This document shows, piece after piece, positions 1 through 8,345 of a stretch of 64,000 bases of DNA; position 1 is the stretch's first letter; every line of letters begins with the position of its first letter. The translations under genes were made by a program, and so were the position numbers. The notes beneath the pieces are model-generated. The model was not told where the DNA came from. It did no database searches and worked only from the letters and a program-made list of their open reading frames with translations. The DNA lies in contig NZ_FOEF01000012.1 in NCBI RefSeq assembly GCF_900110575.1, positions 186,001-250,000 on the forward strand, read 5' to 3'. Origin of the DNA: Amycolatopsis saalfeldensis. Lineage in GTDB: Bacteria > Actinomycetota > Actinomycetes > Mycobacteriales > Pseudonocardiaceae.

Positions 1-522
1 CGCGAAGACCGCTTCCGCGCCCGGTTCCGCCTCGGCCGCCCAGTCGTCGTACGGCACGGAAAGGTAAGTGGGACAACGCCGCAACCGGGCCTCGAAGATC
101 GCCTGGGTCAGCGCGCGCGGAACGTCGCCCGCGCAACTCGGTTCGGCGGCCCAGCCGACCAGCGGCTTGGCCAGCGCAGTGGCGTCCACATTGGACAGCA
201 AGGCCTCGGTGCCGATCGCCGGGCGCACCTGCTGGCCGGCGAGGACCACCAGCGGGGACCGGCTGGACACGGCGTTGGTCAGCGCTCCCATCGCGTTGCC
301 CGAGCCGGAGGCGGAGTGCAGGTTCACCAGCACCGGGCGGCCGGTCGCCTGGGCGTAGCCGTCGGCCATCCCGACCACGGCCCCCTCGTGCAGGCCGAGC
401 ACGTAGCGGAACGAGGCGGGCAGCCCGGTGAGGAACGGGAGTTCGTTCGAGCCGGGATTCCCGAAGACGGTGTCGAGGCCGTGGCGTCGCATCACCTCGT
501 GCGCCATCTCGCGGATCAGCAC
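1..522 (-). CDS. mdlC: Benzoylformate decarboxylase (ThDP-dependent), N-terminal part
   Basis: This is the N-terminal 174 residues of a thiamine-diphosphate enzyme that converts benzoylformate to benzaldehyde and CO2 in mandelate catabolism; the rest lies beyond the window. The segment GNPGSNELPF and the later LHEGAVVGMADGYA and NLHSASGSGNAMG blocks match benzoylformate decarboxylase. Ser25, Glu46 and His69 correspond, one residue offset, to the Ser26/Glu47/His70 active-site set known from the Pseudomonas putida enzyme. The GTG start at 522 was chosen because GAGGAGG lies seven bases upstream. The gene is divergent from a LysR regulator, its likely controller. Another ThDP decarboxylase specificity is possible but less likely. 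Confidence 0.85.
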   Translation of the reverse strand, partial: MLIREMAHEVMRRHGLDTVFGNPGSNELPFLTGLPASFRYVLGLHEGAVVGMADGYAQATGRPVLVNLHSASGSGNAMGALTNAVSSRSPLVVLAGQQVRPAIGTEALLSNVDATALAKPLVGWAAEPSCAGDVPRALTQAIFEARLRRCPTYLSVPYDDWAAEAEPGAEAVFA

Positions 523-583
523 GGCGCCCTCCTCGGCTCGTCGCGGTGTGACTCACGGTAGAGACGGGTGTAGTACTTATCCA

Positions 584-612
584 ATAGATGTTTTGCCGCT
601 GCCGCATAGATG
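584..612. promoter_or_regulatory. Candidate LysR binding region between mdlC and its regulator
   Basis: The 92-base divergent gap contains two direct copies of ATAGATG (584-590 and 606-612) spaced 22 bases apart, that is two helical turns, next to the regulator start. LysR proteins commonly bind such phased sites in divergent promoters. This is inferred from position only. Confidence 0.3.
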
Positions 613-614
613 AG

Positions 615-1544
615 ATGAATATGGCCGACTTCGATCTCAACCTGGTCCGGGTCTTCGTCCTGCTTTACGAGACCCGCAGCGTCACCGGCACCGCGACGTC
701 CCTGCACGTCAGCCAGCCGACCGTGAGCTACGGGCTGGGCAAGCTGCGCCGCCGGTTCGACGACGTGCTGTTCCACCGCAGCCGCCACGGCCTCGTGCCG
801 ACCGCGCTCGCGGACCGGCTCTACGAACCCTTGCAGCGCTCGCTGGCCGGGATCGAGCAGGCCGTCGACCCGGCGTCCTCGTTCGAACCCGGCACCGCGC
901 GAGCCCGGTTCACCATCGGCCTGTCCGACCTCGGCGAGGCGTCTCTGCTGCCCCTGCTGGTCGGGCCGTTGCGCGCCCGCGCGCCCGGGGTGTCCCTGGC
1001 GGTCCGCCCGCTGGACCTCGCCGACTCGCCGCGGCAGCTCGAACGCGGCGAGATCGACGCGTTCGTCGCGACACCGCTCGTGTCCGCGCCGCAGATCAGC
1101 CGGCTCGCGCTGTTCGCCGACGGCTACCTCGCCATGGTCGCCGGCAACCACCCGCGGGTGCACGGCCCGGCGATCAGCAAGGCGCAACTGCGCGCCGAAG
1201 GGCACGTCCTGGTCGACGGCCCGTCCGGCCACATCGGCCCCAAGCTCGCGCTGGCGACCCTCGACCTGCTCGACCGGGTCGTGCTGGAGGTCGCCAAGTT
1301 CTCCGTGGTGCCCTACCTCATCCAGCAGTCCGAACTCGTCGCCATCGTCCCGGAGCTCGCCGGCCGCGCCTACGCCGCCAGCCACCCGGTGCGCCTCCTG
1401 GAGCTGCCGATCGCGCTGGAGCCACTGGAGATCGCGCTCTACGCCCGGCCCGAACGATCCCGCTCCCCCGCCGAACGCTGGCTGGTCGAGTTCCTGCACG
1501 AGAAACTCAGCGCGCCGCCGGGAAGCCAACCCGGCAGACCTTGA
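615..1544 (+). CDS. LysR-family regulator, divergent from mdlC
   Basis: A 309-residue LysR-type activator or repressor. Residues about 5-65 form the winged helix-turn-helix (NLVRVFVLLYETRSVTGTA, then SQPTVSYGLGKLRRRF), followed by a periplasmic-binding-protein-like effector domain. It resembles the NodD/NahR/PcaQ branch, which starts with the same FDLNLVRVF pattern. The ATG at 615 is preferred over the upstream ATG at 588 because the HTH would otherwise carry an unusual Cys-rich extension; 621 is also possible. Divergence from benzoylformate decarboxylase suggests that an aromatic keto acid or mandelate is the effector. The 3' end overlaps the -35 element of the next gene. Confidence 0.85.
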   Translation: MNMADFDLNLVRVFVLLYETRSVTGTATSLHVSQPTVSYGLGKLRRRFDDVLFHRSRHGLVPTALADRLYEPLQRSLAGIEQAVDPASSFEPGTARARFTIGLSDLGEASLLPLLVGPLRARAPGVSLAVRPLDLADSPRQLERGEIDAFVATPLVSAPQISRLALFADGYLAMVAGNHPRVHGPAISKAQLRAEGHVLVDGPSGHIGPKLALATLDLLDRVVLEVAKFSVVPYLIQQSELVAIVPELAGRAYAASHPVRLLELPIALEPLEIALYARPERSRSPAERWLVEFLHEKLSAPPGSQPGRP

Positions 1545-1579
1545 CAAACCCTCCCGTCTTGTGTGCTTATTACTGCACA
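1541..1579 (+). promoter_or_regulatory. Promoter and operator of the GH31 gene
   Basis: TTGACA at 1541-1546 overlaps the stop codon of the LysR gene, and a weak -10 (TGCTTA) follows 17 bases later at 1564-1569. A perfect inverted repeat, TGTGC and GCACA around 8 bases (1562-1579), covers the -10 region and looks like a repressor site. The gene start is at 1625. Confidence 0.4.
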
Positions 1580-1624
1580 TTACGACGCAGCATCGAGCAT
1601 AATCTTGCATTTCGGGAGGCTCAA

Positions 1625-3598
1625 GTGCATCGACGACTGGCGTACGCGGCAGCCGGGCTGGTCCTCGCCGGGACCGTCGCGGCCCCCGCCGCCGCGGATT
1701 CGCTCTCGTCCCTCTCGGTGCCGCGCGGTCCCGATTCCCCCGGTTACCAGCTGCGCATCGACACCGCCCGGCTGGGCATCAGCGTTTCGCGCGGCGGTGA
1801 GCAGGTGCTGCGCACCGCGTCCGACGCGTTCACCTTCGACGGCGGCGTGGCGACCCGGGTCCGGTCCGTCTCGCGGGAAGGCGCGACCGTCGTCGCCGAG
1901 GCCGACAGCACGGCCGGCCGCCCGGTGACGCTGCGGATCACCCCGCACCCGGACCGGTTCGACCTGAGCTGGTCGGTCGGCGGGCTCGCCGCCGGGCAGC
2001 GGGCGACCCACTTCGACCTGGCGACGTCCGGCCATTGGTACGGCGGCGGCGAGACCAGCGAGGGGAAGGCCCAGCCGTACCCGCTTTCCGCCGGCGTGGT
2101 CGACGAGCCGGAGTTCTCCCCCGCCAGCTACATGATGCAGGAGCCGTACTTCTTCACCTCGAAGTCGGTCGGCCTCCACGTCCGCACCGCCCAGCCGATG
2201 AAGGTCGCGCTGGCGAGCGGGCGCGCCGACCTGACCGTCACGAACTCCGCGGAGTACACGAGCACGGTCTTCGTCGAGTCGAGCCGCCGCGCGGTGTACG
2301 ACGACTACATCGGCGAAGTGGGCAAGCCCGCCAAGAGCGACGCGACCGACGCCGAGTTCAAGAGTCCACTGTGGAATTCCTGGGCGCAGTACTACCGGGA
2401 CATCGACCAGGACAAGGTGCTCTCGTGGGCGCGGGACCTGCAGCAGGCGGGCGTCGCCGGGCACACCGTGCAGCTCGACGACAAATGGGAGTCGAACTAC
2501 GGCAACCTGACCTTCGACCCGAAGGCCTTCCCGGACCCGAAGAAGCTGGCCGGCGACATCCACGCGATGGGCCAGAAGTTCGGCCTGTGGACGACGTTCT
2601 GGGTCAATCTGGACTCGGCGAACTACGCCTACGCCCGTGACCACGGCTATCTGGTGCACGCCAAGGGAAGCACCACCGAACCGTGCACGGTGACCTGGTG
2701 GAACGGCACCGCGGGCATCATCGACCTCGGCAACCCGCAGGCCCGCGACTGGTACACCGGGAACCTGCGGAAGCTGATGGCGGACTACGGCGTCGACGGC
2801 TTCAAGTTCGACACCCGCTTCTTCGACGACCGGTGCGCCACCACCGGGAACCTGACCCCGCAGGACTACCAGAAGCTCGGCGCGGACATGACCGACGCGT
2901 TCGACCAGCAGGGCGCGGGAATCCGCACGCACTGGGGAAACCAGCACTACGGGTTCGTGATCCGGGCGGTCGACGCGGACACCACCTGGGACGGCCTGCG
3001 CACCTCCCTGCGCCGCGCGTCGGCGATCTCCACCGACGGCTACCCGTTCGTCGAGACGGACATGATCGGCGGGTCCAACAGCATGCCGCCGCCCACCCGC
3101 GAGGTGCTGGTCCGCTGGGCGCAGGCCGCTTCGCTGATGCCGCTGATGTACGCGTCGACCTCGCCGGTGACGACGGTCGACACCACGACGGGCAAGACGG
3201 TCGTCTACCCGGCCGACACCGCGAAGCTGTACGCCGACGCGGTCCAGACCCACGCGAAGCTCGCGGGCTACCTGAAAACCCAAGTACAGCAAGCGGTCGC
3301 GGACGGCACCCCGATCATGCGGCCGGTCTACTTCGACTTCCCCGCGGACCACCGCTTCGACACGATCGACGACGAGTGGCTGCTCGGCCCCGCCCTGCTG
3401 GCCGCCCCGATGATCACCGCCGGCACCACCCGCGACATCACCCTGCCCGCCGGGCTGTGGTTCGACCCCCACACCAAGCGCACCGAACCGGGCGGCCGCA
3501 CGCTGCACGGCTACCCGGCACCGCTGGACACCGCGCCCATGTTCGTCCGGATCGGCGCACCGGGATGGACGGGCCTCATCGGGGCGCTCACCCGCTGA
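1625..3598 (+). CDS. Secreted glycoside hydrolase family 31
   Basis: A 657-residue exported glycosidase of the GH31 clan (alpha-glucosidase, alpha-xylosidase and relatives). The N-terminus is a Sec signal peptide ending near APAAADS. A GH31 N-terminal beta domain is followed by the TIM barrel with WNSWAQYY, WTTFWVNLD and GVDGFKFDTRFF. Asp396 in GFKFD is the expected nucleophile and Asp452 in VDADTTWDGLR the likely acid/base. The GTG at 1625 has GGGAGG about eight bases upstream and begins exactly at the signal peptide, so the longer frame from 1541 is rejected. Substrate cannot be read from sequence; the neighbouring LysR is not clearly its regulator. Confidence 0.85.
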   Translation: MHRRLAYAAAGLVLAGTVAAPAAADSLSSLSVPRGPDSPGYQLRIDTARLGISVSRGGEQVLRTASDAFTFDGGVATRVRSVSREGATVVAEADSTAGRPVTLRITPHPDRFDLSWSVGGLAAGQRATHFDLATSGHWYGGGETSEGKAQPYPLSAGVVDEPEFSPASYMMQEPYFFTSKSVGLHVRTAQPMKVALASGRADLTVTNSAEYTSTVFVESSRRAVYDDYIGEVGKPAKSDATDAEFKSPLWNSWAQYYRDIDQDKVLSWARDLQQAGVAGHTVQLDDKWESNYGNLTFDPKAFPDPKKLAGDIHAMGQKFGLWTTFWVNLDSANYAYARDHGYLVHAKGSTTEPCTVTWWNGTAGIIDLGNPQARDWYTGNLRKLMADYGVDGFKFDTRFFDDRCATTGNLTPQDYQKLGADMTDAFDQQGAGIRTHWGNQHYGFVIRAVDADTTWDGLRTSLRRASAISTDGYPFVETDMIGGSNSMPPPTREVLVRWAQAASLMPLMYASTSPVTTVDTTTGKTVVYPADTAKLYADAVQTHAKLAGYLKTQVQQAVADGTPIMRPVYFDFPADHRFDTIDDEWLLGPALLAAPMITAGTTRDITLPAGLWFDPHTKRTEPGGRTLHGYPAPLDTAPMFVRIGAPGWTGLIGALTR

Positions 3599-3607
3599 GC
3601 CGGCGCC

Positions 3608-4786
3608 TCACCAAGCGACGGGCAGGGTGGACAGCCCGCCCGCGAGCTGATCGTCCGGCGTGCTCAGCTCCGACACCGGCCGTACCAGGTGCAGGTCGGG
3701 GAAACGCCCTAGCAGTGCGGAAAACGCGAGCCGCAGCTCCATGCGCGCGAGTGGCGCGCCGACGCAGTGCCAGATGCCGAACGAGAAGGTCAGGTGCGGG
3801 TTCGACGTGCGGGTGAGGTCGATCCGGTCGGGCTCCTCGAACGCCCGGCGGTCGGTGTTCGCCAACGCCAGGTCGAGCAGCACCAGATCACCGGTCTCGA
3901 TGCGGACGCCGTCGACGTCGAGGTCTTCCCGCGCGTAGTGCGGCATGATCACGCCGCCCGCGCTGGCGGTGCGCACCATCTCCTCGACCGCGGCGGGCAT
4001 CAGCCCGGGATCCGCGGTGACGGCCGCGCGGAGTCCGTCATCGCTGCACAGCCGCGCGACGCCGAAGGCGAGGTGGTTCACGACGCCGCGGCCCCCGAAG
4101 ATCACCCCGGCGATCACGTTGGCGATTTCGGCGTCGGGCAGCCCGGCGGCGCAGGCACCGGAGATCATGTCGTCACGCGGGTCCTGCCGCCGGAGCGTGA
4201 CGAGCCGCTCGATCACCGCCTCGAGCGGAGCCAGCCCTTCGGCGTCGCCGCCGAGCATGCTCGCCGCGGCGAGCAGCGGCCCCAGCTCGTCGCGGTCTTC
4301 GGCGGGAATGCCGATCAGCTCGCACAAGACCGCCATCGACAGGGGGTTCGCGAACACCGTCATCAGATCGGCCGGCGGGCCGTGGGACTCGAGAGTGTCC
4401 ACCGCTTCGTCGACGAGCGCCGCCACCGCGGGTTCGAGCGCGGCCATCCGCTTGCGTGAGAAGTACGGCGTGAGGACCGCCCGCAACTGGTGGTGGTCGG
4501 CGATCTCGTTCGCGTAGTCGGTCTGGTCGGTGGCCTCGTCGAGAATCGCGGAATTGATGAACCGGGCCGCATTCGCCGGATCCGGATGCGCGCGCCCCAC
4601 CCTCGAACCCATCAGCAGGTCTTTGACCTCGGCGTAGCGGGTGACCAGCCACGCGTCGTCGCCGGCATAGGTCCGGACCCGCACGACCGCGCGGGATTCC
4701 TGCAGTGACCGCCAGTCCGGGGCGGGCTGGAGCACCGGCGAGGACAGAGCGGCCAGGCTGGGCAGGTGCTCAGGGGGGCTCGACAT
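3608..4786 (-). CDS. Cytochrome P450 with atypical I-helix
   Basis: A 392-residue class I bacterial P450, length normal for the family. The haem-binding loop FSFGIWHCVGAPLAR supplies Cys341 and the K-helix ExxR motif is EMVR. The I-helix reads FGGRGVVNHLAFG, where almost all P450s have an acid-alcohol pair (A/G-G-x-E/D-T); here Arg-Gly-Val stands in its place, so normal proton delivery for O2 activation is in doubt. The ATG at 4786 is preferred because GGAG lies six bases upstream; another ATG is at 4798. It is convergent with the GH31 gene and no ferredoxin is nearby. Substrate unknown; such P450s can act as peroxygenases or catalyse unusual reactions. Confidence 0.85.
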   Translation of the reverse strand: MSSPPEHLPSLAALSSPVLQPAPDWRSLQESRAVVRVRTYAGDDAWLVTRYAEVKDLLMGSRVGRAHPDPANAARFINSAILDEATDQTDYANEIADHHQLRAVLTPYFSRKRMAALEPAVAALVDEAVDTLESHGPPADLMTVFANPLSMAVLCELIGIPAEDRDELGPLLAAASMLGGDAEGLAPLEAVIERLVTLRRQDPRDDMISGACAAGLPDAEIANVIAGVIFGGRGVVNHLAFGVARLCSDDGLRAAVTADPGLMPAAVEEMVRTASAGGVIMPHYAREDLDVDGVRIETGDLVLLDLALANTDRRAFEEPDRIDLTRTSNPHLTFSFGIWHCVGAPLARMELRLAFSALLGRFPDLHLVRPVSELSTPDDQLAGGLSTLPVAW

Positions 4787-4941
4787 TTCAGACTCCATTA
4801 CGGGATCGACGACGTTCCGTGCCTCGAGGTCGAAGATCCCAGCGTCCGGGAACGGCTGTCAAAGCTCCTGGCAAAAGGGTGGGGAAAGCACCAACGGTTT
4901 CTCGGTTTCGGCCACAGTTCCGGCGTGCCGGACCTCGACGC

Positions 4942-6018
4942 TCAGTGCGGAGGACGCTTCGTGGCCGGCGGCTTGCGGGCGAGGACGCGATAGGCGTTGG
5001 ACATCCCGTGGTTGCGGCCGATCGGCGCGCTGAGCCGGTCCACCAGACCGGCGATCACGAAAGCCGGGATGCTCACGATGAAGCCGAGCTTGCGCAGCAG
5101 CACGCGGGTGCGTGACGGGCGATTCTCCCGCCAGGCCAGGTCTTCGCCGCCGATCGTGGCCGCGTTCACGGCCAGCATGGTGGCGGCCACCAGGTCGATG
5201 GCGGAGTGCGGCTCGGCCCGTTGTTCCGCGACGACGGTGAGCCCCAGCGCGGCGAGTTCTTCGCGCAGGTTCGCGATCGGGATCAGGTTCAGGTGCTGCG
5301 GCTGCAGCCAGGGCAGCCACCACCGGCCCAGCAGCCGGCCCCAGCGCGACTCGGGATCGGGCAGTTCGATGGCGAGGTGCCCGCCCGGGGGCAGCGCCGC
5401 CGCGGCGGCGGCCAGCTCCCGCTTCGGCTCGGGCGTGTGCTCCAGGTAGTGGTACATGCTGATCACGTCGTACCGGCCGGACAGTTCTCCGGCCAGCTCG
5501 ACGAAGTCGCCGCGGTAGGCGCGGCGGATGCGGCCCTCCTGCTGCGCGAGTTCCACGCCGTCGGTCATGTCCAGGCCGTCGAACTCGGTGCCCGGCAGCA
5601 CCTTCTTGGCATCGCGGGGGAAATGCCCGTGTCCCGTGCCGACGTCGAGCCACTGCCCGGGCGAACAGAGCGAGGCGACCAGCCGGGCCCGGCCCGCGTA
5701 GCCGGCGCGATTGCCCTCGAACATCGAGTTCATGTTCTTCTCGCCGAGGCCGTCGTAGCAGTCCCGGTAGTAGAAGCCGAGGCCTTCGCCGGTCAGCCGC
5801 GGGTTCTGGAAGACGTGGCCGCAGTCCTGACAGGACTCCAGGACGAAGCTCCCCGGCTTGTGCTGCAGCAGGTCCGTGGTCCGCAGCCGGACTTCGAGCC
5901 GCTTCGAGTCGCACCAGGCACAGGTCTCGCGGCGCTCTTCGAAGAACCGCTCGGTCCCGGCGGCGAGATCGGACAGGTAGGCGGGCCTGCGTTCGGCAAC
6001 CGCGTCGGTCTCCGTCAT
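4942..6018 (-). CDS. SAM-dependent methyltransferase with N-terminal zinc-ribbon cysteines
   Basis: A 358-residue class I methyltransferase. Residues 33-66 carry two CxxC pairs (CAWC and CQDC), a probable zinc ribbon as in sugar C-methyltransferase-like proteins. The SAM-binding loop DVGTGHG is at 125-131, followed by a YHYLEHTPEP motif. The C-terminal region 290-340 is hydrophobic (GFIVSIPAFVIAGLVD) and may be membrane-associated. The acceptor is not known. The ATG at 6018 is divergent from another methyltransferase, with only 39 bases between the start codons; a TACACT -10 lies eight bases before the ATG, so the message may be leaderless. Confidence 0.8.
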   Translation of the reverse strand: MTETDAVAERRPAYLSDLAAGTERFFEERRETCAWCDSKRLEVRLRTTDLLQHKPGSFVLESCQDCGHVFQNPRLTGEGLGFYYRDCYDGLGEKNMNSMFEGNRAGYAGRARLVASLCSPGQWLDVGTGHGHFPRDAKKVLPGTEFDGLDMTDGVELAQQEGRIRRAYRGDFVELAGELSGRYDVISMYHYLEHTPEPKRELAAAAAALPPGGHLAIELPDPESRWGRLLGRWWLPWLQPQHLNLIPIANLREELAALGLTVVAEQRAEPHSAIDLVAATMLAVNAATIGGEDLAWRENRPSRTRVLLRKLGFIVSIPAFVIAGLVDRLSAPIGRNHGMSNAYRVLARKPPATKRPPH

Positions 6019-6057
6019 GGGCGTGGAGTGTATCGGCGAAACCCTTATCGTGGCGTG

Positions 6058-6873
6058 GTGAGCGATGACATCTGGGCCGGTCTGGCCGACCAGTTCGCCG
6101 ACGGGGCCTACGCCTCGGTGAAGGGACGCGTGCGCACCTACGTCCTGCACCGGCAGCTGCTGGAGCACTTGCCACCGCCCCCGGCGACGGTGCTCGACGT
6201 CGGCGGCGGCGCGGGCCACCAGTCGTTCCCGCTCGCCGAAGCCGGATACGACGTCACGTTGCTCGACTCGTCACCCGCGATGCTGGCGAAGGCGGAGCAG
6301 CGGCTTCAGCGGCTGCCCACCGAGGCGCGGCGGCGAATCACCCTCGTCCAGGCCGACGGCGAGAACACCGAGAAGTCGGTGAACGGCCGCCGCTTCGCCG
6401 CCGTGCTGTGTCACGGCGTGCTCGGCTACCTCGAACAGCCGGAGCCGCTGGTCGGCCAGCTGTGCCGGTGCGCGGCGGCCGGCGGCGTGGTCTCGATCAT
6501 GACGGGCAACGCCCATGCGATGGCCGTGCGCCCGGCCCTGGAACGGCGGTGGGAAGACGCGCTGGCGGCGTTCGACGCCAGCACCGAGACCGGCGTGCTG
6601 GGAGTGCCGAGCCGGGCCGACACCGTCGAGGAGATCAGCGCGCTGCTGTCCGGCCACGACGTGGAACCCGTGCGCTGGTACGGAGTCTGGCTGTTCGTCG
6701 ACTGGCTCGAGTTCGGCGGCGCCGAACTGGACCCCGGCGACGCCGAGCAGGTCGCGGCGACGGCCGAGGTCGAATTCGAAGCCGCCCGGCGCGACCCTTA
6801 CCGAGGGCTCAGCCGCGTCTTTCACCTGGTCGGCAGGAAAGGCCCGGCCATTAGCTTACGACCGATCGGCTGA
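6058..6873 (+). CDS. SAM-dependent methyltransferase (CmoA/SmtA-like)
   Basis: A 271-residue class I methyltransferase. The SAM loop DVGGGAG is at 47-53, the acidic strand-2 end is LLDSSPAML, and VLCHGVLGYLE forms the post-III region. It resembles SmtA/CmoA-type small-molecule or tRNA-modifying methyltransferases, but the acceptor cannot be assigned. TATCGT ends six bases before the GTG at 6058 and no ribosome-binding site is visible, so a leaderless start is likely; GTG 6055 is the alternative. The promoter must overlap that of the divergent methyltransferase gene. Confidence 0.75.
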   Translation: MSDDIWAGLADQFADGAYASVKGRVRTYVLHRQLLEHLPPPPATVLDVGGGAGHQSFPLAEAGYDVTLLDSSPAMLAKAEQRLQRLPTEARRRITLVQADGENTEKSVNGRRFAAVLCHGVLGYLEQPEPLVGQLCRCAAAGGVVSIMTGNAHAMAVRPALERRWEDALAAFDASTETGVLGVPSRADTVEEISALLSGHDVEPVRWYGVWLFVDWLEFGGAELDPGDAEQVAATAEVEFEAARRDPYRGLSRVFHLVGRKGPAISLRPIG

Positions 6874-6977
6874 GCGGGAAGCTCATTTCGACCGACGTCG
6901 AATAGATTGCCCGGTCGCATTCTTCTTGGTTAGCTCAGAGCTGCCGGAAATTCCGCACAGCAAACAGGGAGAAACAC

Positions 6978-7298
6978 ATGCGATCCATTCTGGGCAAGGC
7001 CGGTCTGACCCTGGCCGCGGCCGCGGCCATCGCTTCCGCCGGCGTCACGACCGCGTCGGCGGCCGAGTCCGGCCCGGCCGCCGGCGCCCGGCCGGCGTCG
7101 GTGCAGGAGACGCCGAAGGAGTGCGAGCAGGCCCACGTGGAGCACGACTGCTACGACTACGTCACCTGGTTCTTCACCTACGGCCAATGCAACGACGACA
7201 GCCGGAAAACCAACTTCGACCGGACGAAGTACGACAGTGCCACGTGCGCCCAGTTCTCCGGCGGCCTGACCGTCGGGCTCTACTGGCACCGCCCGTAA
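6978..7298 (+). CDS. Small secreted four-cysteine protein, unknown function
   Basis: A 106-residue protein with a clear Sec signal peptide (hydrophobic residues 8-23, cleavage near ASA-AE at 28-30). The mature part of about 76 residues has exactly four cysteines, at 49, 58, 71 and 90, consistent with two disulfide bonds, and is rich in aromatics (CYDYVTWFFTYGQC). A GGGAG box six bases before the ATG supports the start. A strong hairpin follows the gene, so it is probably monocistronic. I do not recognise the family; a secreted inhibitor, small toxin or developmental peptide is possible, without direct support. Confidence 0.75.
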   Translation: MRSILGKAGLTLAAAAAIASAGVTTASAAESGPAAGARPASVQETPKECEQAHVEHDCYDYVTWFFTYGQCNDDSRKTNFDRTKYDSATCAQFSGGLTVGLYWHRP

Positions 7299-7321
7299 CC
7301 GTACGGCCTCATTTCGCGCGA

Positions 7322-7349
7322 CCGAAGTCGGCGCATTCGCCGACTTCGG
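7322..7349 (+). terminator. Hairpin terminator after the small secreted gene
   Basis: A perfect 12-base-pair stem (CCGAAGTCGGCG paired with CGCCGACTTCGG) around the loop CATT lies 23 bases after the stop codon. There is no U-run, as is usual for actinomycete terminators. Confidence 0.65.
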
Positions 7350-7437
7350 GCCGTGGCCCGCACCGTGGCTCCGGCGCGAAACTACCCGGGTGAATCCGCC
7401 GGATAACGGCGCGCGGGAATCAACCGGGGAGAAAACG

Positions 7438-7782
7438 ATGACATCGGCGACCGCACTGCCGGAACGGGCCGCGATCGCGGCACTGCTCGGACCGGCCCGC
7501 GCCCGGGTGCTCGAAGCGACGAGAGCGGGCGCCTCCACCACGGAGCTGAGCCGTTCCGCCGGAATCTCGATCGCTTCCGCGAGTTACCACGCGTCGATTC
7601 TGCGGGCGGCCGGCCTGGTGGAGACCCGCCGCCGGGGCAAGGCCGTGCACCACCTGCTCACCCGGCTGGGCGCGAGCCTGCTGGCCGGGGCCCGGGCGCC
7701 GGGTCACTCCGCGTCGCGCACCAGCAGGGCGATCTGGACGCGGTTGGCGACCTCGAACTTGACCAGGATCCGCGAAACGTAG
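7438..7782 (+). CDS. ArsR-type winged-helix protein, C-terminal domain only
   Basis: A 114-residue protein whose residues about 10-80 form an ArsR-like winged helix (LGPARARVLEATRAG, TTELSRSAGISIASASYHASILRAAGL). This domain normally ends a protein of about 320 residues in actinomycetes, where some 200 residues precede it; here it stands alone but has its own GGGGAG ribosome-binding site, so it may be a remnant or a free DNA-binding domain. The last 26 codons run antisense through the 3' end of the convergent response-regulator gene and do not resemble the family, so the original stop may have been lost. Confidence 0.55.
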   Translation: MTSATALPERAAIAALLGPARARVLEATRAGASTTELSRSAGISIASASYHASILRAAGLVETRRRGKAVHHLLTRLGASLLAGARAPGHSASRTSRAIWTRLATSNLTRIRET

Positions 7783-8345
7783 GCCTTGACCGTCGCCACG
7801 CTCATGAACTGCGCGGCGGCGATCTCCGCGTTCGACAATCCCTGGCCGACCGCTTCGGCGACCCGTCGTTCGCCTTCGGTCAGGGCCGAGAGCGCCGAGC
7901 GGGCCCGGGCCAGCCGGCTCTCGTCCCCGTCGGTCATCCGGGCCATGAGCTTGCGGACGATGGCCGGGGACAGCGCGGGTTCGCCGGCCGCGGCCCGCCG
8001 GATGGCCGCGACCAGGTCGGCCGGCGGAGTGTCTTTCAGGAGGAACCCGTCGGCGCCGGCCCGCAGCGCCTGGCGGACCAGGTCGTCGGTGTCGAAGGTG
8101 GTGAGCACCAGCACCGAGACCGGGAGGTCCCGCAGCCGGGCGGTGGCGGTGACCCCGTCGGTGCCGGGCATCCTCAGGTCCATCAGCACGACGTCGGCCC
8201 GGGTGGAGCGGACCAGCTCGGCGACGTTCGCGCCGTCGCCGGCCTCGCCCACCACGACGAGGTCATCGGCACCGGACAACATGGTCGCCAGCCCGGCCCG
8301 GACCAGCCATTCGTCGTCGACCAGCACCACCCGCACCGGGTCCAT
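7704..8345 (-). CDS. NarL/LuxR-family response regulator
   Basis: A 213-residue response regulator. The receiver domain has acidic residues Asp10/Asp11, the phosphorylation site Asp56 in DVVLMDLRMPG and the conserved Lys in LLKDTPP. The C-terminal LuxR helix-turn-helix reads LTEGERRVAEAVGQGLSNAEIAAAQFMS. It starts immediately after the stop codon of the histidine kinase gene with no gap, so the two are co-translated partners. The regulated genes are not evident; the quinone oxidoreductase upstream is separated from the pair by a hairpin. Confidence 0.92.
   Translation of the reverse strand: MDPVRVVLVDDEWLVRAGLATMLSGADDLVVVGEAGDGANVAELVRSTRADVVLMDLRMPGTDGVTATARLRDLPVSVLVLTTFDTDDLVRQALRAGADGFLLKDTPPADLVAAIRRAAAGEPALSPAIVRKLMARMTDGDESRLARARSALSALTEGERRVAEAVGQGLSNAEIAAAQFMSVATVKAYVSRILVKFEVANRVQIALLVRDAE

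Noticed and set aside
1580..3508. Very long minus-strand open frame opposite the GH31 gene, and similar long antisense frames at 20819-23992, 32885-35932 and 38963-40984
   Set aside because: High GC leaves the antisense third frame open. The translations are Arg/Gly/Val-rich without domains, and the opposite strands carry clear protein families.
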